Origin: Chloroflexota bacterium
GTDB lineage: Bacteria > Chloroflexota > Limnocylindria > QHBO01
NCBI GenBank assembly: GCA_020848055.1
Contig: JADLBB010000208.1
Span: forward strand, 1 to 8,031
Direction: 5' to 3'
DNA length: 8,031 nt
Shown here: positions 1 through 5,729 of the stretch, piece by piece
Position numbering within the stretch: position 1 is the stretch's first letter
How the letters are laid out: every line of letters begins with the position of its first letter
Position numbers and translations under genes: made by a program
The notes under the pieces: generated by a model
The model's input: the letters and a program-made list of their open reading frames with translations, nothing else
The model's database searches: none
What the model was told of the DNA's origin: nothing

Positions 1-986
1 ACGCCCTCTGCCGCGTTGACCGGCAGGGGCCCCTCACCGGCGAGCGCCCGAGCCAGCGCACGATAGAACGCACCGTGGTCGTCGGCCGGCACCGTGATGG
101 CGCGTGAGCCGGCCTCATCGATGACCCTTGCCGCAGCGCGCAGTTGCGCTCCGGTGTCGTCGGGTTCGCAGAGCCGGGCGGTCGCATGGCCCGCGGTGGG
201 CGAAGGGTCGACTTCTCCCGCGACAAAGGTGGCCCTGGAGCCAACCAGCCGAAGCCGTGGGCCCGCCACCGTCGAAAGGTAGGATCCAACCAGGAAGCTG
301 ATGGGCCCGTCCGCGTGACCGATGACGACCCAGGTGTCGTCGTCGGCCCGGGCGCCCGGCCGCCGCGCACCCATCTCGCACCAGACCCACGCTGCGGGAC
401 CCAGCAGATGCAGGGCCTGGTCGACGAGATGCGGCAGCAGGTTCCATAACAGGCCGCCACCGGCTGCCGGATCGTCCTTCCACGTGCCTGATGGCGCGAT
501 GGGCCGGTAGCGCTCCCAGCGGGACTCGAGCCGTACCGGCGCGCCGAGGACGTTGGCATCGGTGAGGTCCTTCATGGCCTGGAAGTCCCCGTCCCATCGC
601 CGATTGACGAAGGTCAGCAGGTGCCGGCCGGCCGCGTTCGCGTGACGCTGGAGCTCGTGTGCCTCCCTGCTCGACGTTGCCAGTGGCTTGTCCACGACCA
701 CGTCGAATCCGGCGTCCAGAGCCTGTCCGGCGATGGGCGCGTGCGTCTGGTTGGGAGACGTGATCACCACCAGATCCAGGTCCCGAACGCTGAGCAGGTC
801 CGTTACTGAGGTGGTGATCGGCAGGCCCCGATACACGGCGCGGGCACGTTCGACCCCGCCCTCGGACGAGACGGCAATTCCAGCCAGGCGCAACCCGGGC
901 GTGCTCTCGATGAGCGGGCAGTGGAGGGTTGCCCCGCCCTGTCCGTAGCCGACAACGCCGACGTTGACCGGTGTCCCGTGGGTCAA
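1..986 (-). CDS. Gfo/Idh/MocA-family NAD(P)-dependent dehydrogenase, IolW/YvaA-like (C-terminus cut by window edge)
   Basis: This is a predicted cytoplasmic sugar or polyol dehydrogenase; 328 complete codons are visible. The N-terminal Rossmann fold carries the dinucleotide-binding motif GYGQGG (residues 13-18). VVITSPNQTHAPIAGQAL (73-90) is the usual second strand region. DKP (99-101) stands where most relatives have EKP and supplies the catalytic lysine (K100). FVNRRWDGDF (126-135) and LLWNLLPHLVDQALHLLG (179-196), with probable active-site H186 and D189, resemble the scyllo-inositol dehydrogenase IolW/YvaA branch. The C-terminal substrate domain is nearly complete; family length of about 340-355 suggests that only some 15-25 residues are missing. 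I chose a TTG start because it overlaps the kinase stop (TTGA), GGAG lies 9 nt upstream, and no later start precedes the Rossmann motif. As the last visible operon gene, it probably oxidises a hydroxyl of the imported carbohydrate or an intermediate. Family assignment is firm; substrate and cofactor are unknown. Confidence 0.9.
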   Translation of the reverse strand, partial: MTHGTPVNVGVVGYGQGGATLHCPLIESTPGLRLAGIAVSSEGGVERARAVYRGLPITTSVTDLLSVRDLDLVVITSPNQTHAPIAGQALDAGFDVVVDKPLATSSREAHELQRHANAAGRHLLTFVNRRWDGDFQAMKDLTDANVLGAPVRLESRWERYRPIAPSGTWKDDPAAGGGLLWNLLPHLVDQALHLLGPAAWVWCEMGARRPGARADDDTWVVIGHADGPISFLVGSYLSTVAGPRLRLVGSRATFVAGEVDPSPTAGHATARLCEPDDTGAQLRAAARVIDEAGSRAITVPADDHGAFYRALARALAGEGPLPVNAAEG

Positions 987-2485
987 TGCATCCTGCTCCA
1001 GGCGGCAAGGGGCCGATAGAGCTCTCGAAACCTGGCGAGCCGCTGCGCGCTGCGCTCCACGCCGTCGGGATCCGGAAGCAAGACGCGTTCGACGCTGCGG
1101 ACGGCTGCGGCGGCCTCGTTGACCGAGGCGAACCAGCCGGCCGCGGTCGCGCCAAGCATGGCCGCGCCACGCGCCGAGCCATGAGTGGTATCTGCCACCT
1201 CCACCGGTACGTTGAAGGCGTCCGCGATGATCTGCAGCCAAGCTTGGGAACGCGCACCGCCGCCCGATACTCGCAGGTGATCCCAGAGGACCCCGGCACC
1301 CGCCATCGCGTCGGCTGCGTCACGCAGCGCGAAGGCCACCCCTTCGAGCACCGCCCGTGCCAGGTGGCCGACTTGATGGTGAGCAGCCAGGCCGGCGAAG
1401 GCGCCGCGGACGTCGGGGTCGAAGTGTGGCGACCGCTCGCCAATCAGGTAGGGTAGGAACATCGGGTCGTCGCTCGCCGGCACAGTTGCTGCTGCCACGC
1501 CGAAGAGCCTGGAGACTGTGCTTCGACTGGGTCGGACGCTCGTGGCGGCTGCCAGCCACTCGACCGCGGACCCCGCGCGCAGGATGGCTCCCATCTGGCA
1601 CCAGGCCCGTGGCGCGACGTAGCAGAGCCCGTGGGTGCGGCCGTCGACCTCGATGATCGGCCGGTCGGAGACGGCGAAGGCCTGTCCGGCCGTGCCGAGC
1701 GTGATGAGAAGTGGGGATCGTGCCTCGTCGGTGCCCAAGCCGACACCCAGAGCCGAGCAGGCCGCATCCCCGCCGCCCGCTGCGACGACGGTGCCCTGGG
1801 GGAGGCCCGTGACGCGTGCTGCGGCCCTCGAGACCTGGCCCGCCGGTTGTGCCGACTCCAGAACGGGTGCCAGGAGGCCCGGTTCGATCCCCAGGCGATT
1901 GCACAGGTCCGTCGACCAGGTCCTTCGGCGCAGATCGAACAGGAGCGTGGCAGATGCGTCACTGACGTCGGCCGCCAACTCGCCGGTCAAATTGCAGCGG
2001 ACGGCATCCTTGGGCTGGACGATGGCTCTGGCGCGGGTCAAGAGGTCAGGCTCATGCGCGGCCAGCCACAGTATCTTGGATGCGGTAAAGGACGTGCTGG
2101 CTCGATTGCCGGTCATGTCGACCAGGGTTCGGATCGGGACCATCTCCTCGATGCGAGCGACCTCCTCGGTCGTGCGCGCGTCGGACCAGATGATGGCCGG
2201 CCGCAGCGGCCGGTGATCGGAGCCCAACAACACCGCGCCATGCATCTGGCCCGAGAATCCGATGCCGGCGACCGGAACGCCCGCCGCAGTGGGATCGGCG
2301 AGGACCCTGCGGGTCGCCGAGCGCAGGGCGCGCCACCAGTCAGCCACCCGTTGCTCGTCCCACCCGGGGAACGGGTGCCGCACGGGATACGCCGACGAGG
2401 CACTGGCGACGACCTGCCCCTGCTCACCCATGGCCACGACCTTCAGGCTCGACGTGCCGATGTCGATGCCGATGGCGATGGCCAT
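983..2485 (-). CDS. FGGY-family carbohydrate kinase, xylulokinase-like
   Basis: This is a 500-residue, full-length cytoplasmic sugar kinase that would transfer phosphate from ATP to a ketose. The N-terminal actin-like domain starts with the phosphate-binding loop DIGTSSLK (8-15). GFSGQMHG (76-83) is the signature that separates xylulokinases from glycerol and gluconate kinases. IWSDART (99-105), PKDAVRCNLTGE (158-169) and YLIGERSPHFDPDVRGAF (346-363) also match the xylulokinase pattern. D240 in GGGDAACSALG is the expected catalytic base, equivalent to Asp233 of E. coli XylB. SGGGARS (407-413) is the C-terminal ATP-binding glycine motif. The ATG overlaps the HAD stop by one base (TGATG) and only a weak Shine-Dalgarno is present, so translation is probably coupled. 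No xylose isomerase is visible, so the substrate may be another ketose such as a ribulose, an erythrulose or a branched ketose. The kinase fold is certain; the exact sugar is not. Confidence 0.93.
   Translation of the reverse strand: MAIAIGIDIGTSSLKVVAMGEQGQVVASASSAYPVRHPFPGWDEQRVADWWRALRSATRRVLADPTAAGVPVAGIGFSGQMHGAVLLGSDHRPLRPAIIWSDARTTEEVARIEEMVPIRTLVDMTGNRASTSFTASKILWLAAHEPDLLTRARAIVQPKDAVRCNLTGELAADVSDASATLLFDLRRRTWSTDLCNRLGIEPGLLAPVLESAQPAGQVSRAAARVTGLPQGTVVAAGGGDAACSALGVGLGTDEARSPLLITLGTAGQAFAVSDRPIIEVDGRTHGLCYVAPRAWCQMGAILRAGSAVEWLAAATSVRPSRSTVSRLFGVAAATVPASDDPMFLPYLIGERSPHFDPDVRGAFAGLAAHHQVGHLARAVLEGVAFALRDAADAMAGAGVLWDHLRVSGGGARSQAWLQIIADAFNVPVEVADTTHGSARGAAMLGATAAGWFASVNEAAAAVRSVERVLLPDPDGVERSAQRLARFRELYRPLAAWSRMH
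996..999 (-). promoter_or_regulatory. Shine-Dalgarno that decides the TTG start of the dehydrogenase
   Basis: GGAG (complement of 996-999) lies inside the 3' end of the kinase gene, 9 nt before TTG 986. Together with the TTGA stop/start overlap it supports a rare TTG start, since no ATG or GTG lies in frame before the Rossmann motif. Confidence 0.65.
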
Positions 2486-3348
2486 CAGCCCGCCGTCCTG
2501 GTCAGTTCGCCGTTGGGGCCGTTCGGATCGAGCACCAGTCGGTCGATGGCGAGGGCGGCGCCCTCATCGATGTTGCTGGGAACCACGTAGTCCGCGCGCG
2601 CGCGGACCGCCTCCGGCGCATTGGCCACCGCCACGCTGGTCCCAGCGGCATCGAACATCGGCAGGTCGTTGTAGTTGTCCCCGATGGCCAGGATCCGGTC
2701 GCGCGGGACTCCCAGCCGTTCGGCCAGCCATGACAGGGCCGCTCCCTTGGAGACGTCGTGGCTGAGGATCTCGTAGTGCGTCGCTTGCGAGGGAATGCAC
2801 ACGATCATCGACCCCAGCCGCTCGTTGAGCGCGAGTCGAACCGATTCGAGCAGCTCGTGCGGCCCGACCAGCATCGTCTTGGCGAATCCACCACCGGCGC
2901 GGATCTCCCGCAGCAGGTCATCGGTCAGCATGGGGCTGGTTCCCGGATTGGCGGCTGCTTCGACCTGGACTCGCTCGTCGATCGCCTCGACGTACCAGCG
3001 GTCGCCGACATAGACGTAGACGGAGATGTGTTCCCGGTCCGCCAGTGCGCGCGTGGTGGATATCGCCTGTGCCGCCGCCTCGTCGGTCACCGGCCAGTAG
3101 GCCAGTTCGCCACCCCGATCGTCCATGATCAGCGCCCCGGAGTAGGCAATGATCGGCGCGCGCAGCCCCGCGGAGTCCCGGTAGACGATGATCGGCTGCG
3201 GTTGGCGGGCGCTGCACAGGACGACCGTGACGCCCAGATCCTGCGCGGCCTGCAGGCGCGATGTGATGCCGTCGGGCATGCGGTGGTCGGGCGTGAGCAG
3301 CGTCCCGTCCAGGTCGCTCGCGATGATCGAGAAGCGCGCCCGGCTCAC
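2485..3348 (-). CDS. Cof/YidA-type HAD-superfamily sugar-phosphate phosphatase
   Basis: This 287-residue protein is predicted to hydrolyse a phosphorylated sugar or related metabolite in the cytoplasm. All four HAD motifs are visible. Motif I is DLDGT (12-16), with nucleophile D12 and acid/base D14. Motif II is LCSAR (45-49), with S47; here CSAR replaces the usual TGR. Motif III is K201 in DVSKGAAL, and motif IV is GDNYNDLPMF (223-232). The region between motifs II and III (about 80-190) is the C2B-type cap that sets substrate choice in Cof-like enzymes. The GTG start overlaps the EIIA stop (GTGA), and GAGGG (complement of 3355-3359) lies 6 nt upstream. A longer open frame continues upstream through the EIIA gene, but DLDGT begins only 12 residues after this start, so the extension is not real. 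Coupling to both the PTS and the kinase suggests it acts on a pathway intermediate, although a general detoxifying role is possible. Confidence 0.92.
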   Translation of the reverse strand: MSRARFSIIASDLDGTLLTPDHRMPDGITSRLQAAQDLGVTVVLCSARQPQPIIVYRDSAGLRAPIIAYSGALIMDDRGGELAYWPVTDEAAAQAISTTRALADREHISVYVYVGDRWYVEAIDERVQVEAAANPGTSPMLTDDLLREIRAGGGFAKTMLVGPHELLESVRLALNERLGSMIVCIPSQATHYEILSHDVSKGAALSWLAERLGVPRDRILAIGDNYNDLPMFDAAGTSVAVANAPEAVRARADYVVPSNIDEGAALAIDRLVLDPNGPNGELTRTAG

Positions 3349-3848
3349 GGTGCGCCCTCGGAGGCCGCGATGCCTGCGCGGAATGCGGCCACTACTTCTT
3401 CGGGCGACGTGGCCGCTGCCATGGCTGCCAGGGTCGATCCGTCCTGCAGCATCAGGGCCAGGCTGGCGAGCAGGGGAACCATCGCATCCTTCTGATTGAT
3501 CGCGAGCATGATCACGACCCCCACGTTGGTGCTCAGGTCTGGGTCCGCCATGTGTTGGAAGACGATCGGAGAGCGCGGAATGGCCACCGCGATGGCGTTG
3601 TGGCGCACGTGCTCCACGTCGGTGTGGGGGAGCGCCGCATTCACACCCCCGAGCTCGAGTCCCGTGGGGTAGATCCGCTCGCGCGCCACGGTCGCGTCGG
3701 CGTGCGTATCCAGGACTGCCCCATGCTCGAAAAGGTGGCGGCTCAACCGGCGAATGACCTCCTCGTCGGAAGTTGCCGGCTCGTCCATCAGCACGAGGTC
3801 CGGAGTCAATAGGTCGGCTGGTGCCGGGTTGTGATTCAGGGGGTCCAT
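3345..3848 (-). CDS. PTS EIIA component, fructose/galactitol type
   Basis: This 167-residue soluble protein accepts phosphate from HPr and passes it to EIIB. The fold is the PTS EIIA type 2 domain (fructose/mannitol/galactitol). H75 in AALPHTD (71-77) is the phosphorylated histidine, in the usual LPHT context. Helix DEEVIRRLSRHLFEHGAV (28-45) and the strand VGVVIMLAI (109-117) fit the family. I chose the ATG at 3848 because GGAGG sits 5 nt upstream. An in-frame ATG at 3893 would add 15 proline- and arginine-rich residues and has no ribosome binding site at a workable distance. The gene follows EIIC after a 76-nt gap and overlaps the phosphatase by 4 nt. Resemblance to GatA is clear, but the substrate is set by EIIC and EIIB rather than by this subunit. 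Confidence 0.9.
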   Translation of the reverse strand: MDPLNHNPAPADLLTPDLVLMDEPATSDEEVIRRLSRHLFEHGAVLDTHADATVARERIYPTGLELGGVNAALPHTDVEHVRHNAIAVAIPRSPIVFQHMADPDLSTNVGVVIMLAINQKDAMVPLLASLALMLQDGSTLAAMAAATSPEEVVAAFRAGIAASEGAP

Positions 3849-3924
3849 GGTCGCCTCCGGAAGCCGTTCGAGGAAGGGTGGCCGGCGCGGCATCGATCGG
3901 CCGCACCGGCCAAGTCAACTCCTT
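3849..3924 (-). other. EIIC-EIIA intercistronic gap with a Shine-Dalgarno-like element and small hairpin
   Basis: The 76-nt gap starts with AAGGAG right after the EIIC stop codon. This looks like a ribosome binding site, yet no convincing gene begins at it: the nearest TTG reads only a 25-codon peptide. A small perfect stem, GGCCG-GTG-CGGCC (3899-3911), follows. There is no U-tract, so it is not a terminator. It may influence mRNA stability or EIIA translation, but that is speculative. Confidence 0.3.
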
Positions 3925-5340
3925 TCAGGCTGTGGCCGGCTGGGCGGTCGTGCCGGCCTCAACCACGGATCCAGAAGCATCCTGGTCGAAGGATGCCTCC
4001 CGGATCAGCATCTCCCGGCGCCACAGGAAGATCAGGCCGGCGAGCACCACGGTGGAGACGACGCCTACCAGGATCTCCTGACCCTGCATCAACTGGCCGA
4101 GATGCAGCGCAAACCAGGCCATTGGCGACGTGCCGAGCCAGGTGACCTCCTTCACCTCGGCCGGGATGTCCAGGACTCCGGTCGCCGTGGCCAGCGAAGT
4201 GATGGCCACCGCGAAGAAGCCCGCTGTCAGGAGGCGCATCGTCGCCGAGAGGGCTCCCAGGATGAAGGTGCGAACCAGGTCGCCCTTCGCGAGGATGACG
4301 GTGCCGATGGTGGCCTCGATCAGGAGGATGCTACCGAACGGCAGGACGATGTTGCCGGGCAGGAAGACCGACAGTGCCAGGATCACCGGGATCAACAGGA
4401 TGGCGGCCGTCCACAGGGACGGGACGCCGGCGAGCACTGGCCAGTCCAGCCCGATCGAGACAGTGCGTCCGGGGAACCGGGATCGCATGAACTGCTGTGC
4501 CTGGTCCGCGATCGGGGCCAGTGCCTCCATGAAGAGCGCCGCGACCTTGGGCATCAGGACGAGGCCAGTGGCGGCCACCACCACGACCGGCGCAACCTTG
4601 GCCGCGTCGAATCCGAAGGCGATGAGACCCAGGATGAGGCCGAGGATGGCCCCGATGACCGAGTTCTCACCGAAGATGCCAATGCGCTCCCGGAGGCGCT
4701 GTGGATCGGTCTTGAGCTTGTTCAGCCCGGGGATGTTGTCGAGGATGTAGCGGTCGACCCAGGACAGGAAGATCAGGTCGAAGAGGATCAGGTGCGGGAC
4801 GGAGACGCCAGGGATCTTGGTCAGATGCTGCACCTGCTTCTCGGTGTAGTCGGCGGACTTCAGCTCCAGCACGACCCAGAGGCCGGCCACCACGAATGCC
4901 ACGGGCACGCTCACGCCCAGATAGGTCATCAGAGCGGCGACGAAGATCTTGCCCCACACGTTCCACATGTCGACGTTGAGGCAGCGGGTCCAGCCGAACG
5001 CCAGCATCACCAGGTTGATCACGATCTGGAGCGGGAACATGAGCACCGCGTACGGCCACGCCCATGAGATGGCGGCGGCCGCGGTCCATCCGAAGTCGAA
5101 CGCCGTGAGCTGGACCCCGGTGTTCTCCACGAACGCCTGGCCGGCTGGTGCGACGCCGCCGAAGATGTATCCGATTACCAATCCGACGCCGGCGAAGGCG
5201 ACGCCGAGCAGGATGCCCGCCTGCAGTGCTCGAGCGAATGGCAGGCCGATGATGAGCCCGAGCACGAGCATCACCAACGGCAGGAATACCGAGGGTCCAA
5301 GATCGATGAGATATCGGACTACTTCTAGTGCCTGATCCAT
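3925..5340 (-). CDS. PTS EIIC permease, galactitol (GatC) family
   Basis: This 471-residue integral membrane protein is predicted to form the translocation channel of a PTS transporter. About ten to twelve hydrophobic segments are visible, including residues 16-34, 41-62, 86-115, 132-159, 227-243, 247-264, 312-328, 331-352 and 424-440. WPYAVLMFPLQIVINLVML (95-113), HLILFDLIFLSWVDRYILDNIP (183-204) and GIFGEN (221-226) are characteristic of the EIIC-GAT family, whose members carry galactitol and related polyols or pentoses. The acidic residue E225 in the FGE motif is probably involved in substrate binding. A charged C-terminal tail (441-471) faces the cytoplasm. The ATG is preceded by an exceptionally strong AGGAGGAGGAGG. 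The substrate is not predictable, because GatC relatives vary widely in specificity. Confidence 0.92.
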   Translation of the reverse strand: MDQALEVVRYLIDLGPSVFLPLVMLVLGLIIGLPFARALQAGILLGVAFAGVGLVIGYIFGGVAPAGQAFVENTGVQLTAFDFGWTAAAAISWAWPYAVLMFPLQIVINLVMLAFGWTRCLNVDMWNVWGKIFVAALMTYLGVSVPVAFVVAGLWVVLELKSADYTEKQVQHLTKIPGVSVPHLILFDLIFLSWVDRYILDNIPGLNKLKTDPQRLRERIGIFGENSVIGAILGLILGLIAFGFDAAKVAPVVVVAATGLVLMPKVAALFMEALAPIADQAQQFMRSRFPGRTVSIGLDWPVLAGVPSLWTAAILLIPVILALSVFLPGNIVLPFGSILLIEATIGTVILAKGDLVRTFILGALSATMRLLTAGFFAVAITSLATATGVLDIPAEVKEVTWLGTSPMAWFALHLGQLMQGQEILVGVVSTVVLAGLIFLWRREMLIREASFDQDASGSVVEAGTTAQPATA

Positions 5341-5342
5341 AA

Positions 5343-5354
5343 CCTCCTCCTCCT
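5343..5354 (-). promoter_or_regulatory. Tandem Shine-Dalgarno array before EIIC
   Basis: The transcript reads AGGAGGAGGAGG, ending 2 nt before the EIIC ATG at 5340. Overlapping GGAGG registers give spacings of 2, 5 and 8 nt. This is the strongest ribosome binding site in the window and predicts high initiation for the membrane subunit. A perfect 10-bp palindrome CTGCCGGCAG (5363-5372) sits just upstream, beside the EIIB stop codon. Confidence 0.75.
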
Positions 5355-5374
5355 GAGACTGCCTGCCGGCAGCC

Positions 5375-5668
5375 TCAACCCCCCTTGACGAGACGTTCGA
5401 GCTCGTCCATGACCGGTTCCATCCCGACGCCCGTCAGGAAGGGAACGCCGTTGAGCATGGGTTTGCCGGCTGCCCCAGGGTTGTCGCCATGAGGGGCGAT
5501 TGACACGAAGATGTCGGCGCGAGCCATGTGGCTCGGCAGAGAACGGAAGTCGACCACTTCGAACTCGACGTCGAGATGGCGCTGCCGGCACAGGTCGCGC
5601 AGGCGCGTCATCACCATCGTGGAAGATGCGACTCCTGAGCCGCAGGCAACGATGATTCGTTTGGTCAT
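5375..5668 (-). CDS. PTS EIIB component, galactitol (GatB) family
   Basis: This 97-residue cytoplasmic protein takes phosphate from EIIA and delivers it to the sugar during EIIC transport. It has the PTS EIIB lactose/galactitol-type fold. C9 in the P-loop ACGSGVASST (8-17) is the phosphocysteine, and the motif matches the galactitol-type CGSGVATS pattern closely. The VVDFRSLP region (38-45), FVSIAPHG (54-61) and the C-terminal helix EPVMDELERLV (84-94) complete the short domain. The ATG at 5668 has AGGAG about 10 nt upstream. The gene lies 61 nt after the RuBisCO-like gene and 34 nt before EIIC. The B-C-A order differs from the gatABC order of enterobacteria. Assignment to the family is secure; the sugar is unknown. 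Confidence 0.92.
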   Translation of the reverse strand: MTKRIIVACGSGVASSTMVMTRLRDLCRQRHLDVEFEVVDFRSLPSHMARADIFVSIAPHGDNPGAAGKPMLNGVPFLTGVGMEPVMDELERLVKGG

Positions 5669-5689
5669 GCCGAATGGACTCCTGCTCGC

Positions 5690-5714
5690 CTATCGAGTGT
5701 TGGCTGATCGCTAG
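5690..5714 (-). other. Imperfect hairpin between the RuBisCO-like gene and EIIB
   Basis: The arms CTAGCGA and TCGATAG pair over 7 positions with one mismatch, around an 11-nt loop. It lies in the 61-nt gap after the RuBisCO-like stop codon. No run of U follows, so it is unlikely to be a terminator. At most it could be a weak processing or stability element separating the enzyme from the transporter genes. Confidence 0.2.
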
Positions 5715-5729
5715 TTCGCCTGACGGTCA

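Noticed and set aside
115..1443. A 442-codon minus-strand frame spanning the kinase and dehydrogenase
   Set aside because: Its product is Arg/Pro/Gly-rich with no motif, while the other minus-strand frames give clear FGGY kinase and Gfo/Idh/MocA proteins over the same bases.
983..2485. A dedicated D-xylose operon (xylB)
   Set aside because: No xylose isomerase or xylose transporter is present and the transporter is a galactitol-type PTS, so I withheld the xylB symbol despite the xylulokinase-like motifs.
1631..2590. A 319-codon plus-strand frame opposite the kinase
   Set aside because: It is antisense to an intact kinase with full motif conservation, and its own translation shows no recognisable domain.
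3899..3911. GGCCG-GTG-CGGCC stem as an intra-operon terminator
   Set aside because: The stem is only 5 bp and has no U-tract, and the next gene clearly belongs to the same transporter.
3349..3918. A 190-codon upstream extension of the phosphatase frame
   Set aside because: It overlaps the real EIIA gene in another frame, has no domain, and the HAD motif I sits at the usual distance from GTG 3348.
3847..5067. A 406-codon open frame on the plus strand antisense to EIIC and its flank
   Set aside because: Its product is low-complexity, rich in Asp, Glu, Gln, Arg and His, and matches no family. It is the GC-driven complement of a hydrophobic membrane protein gene.
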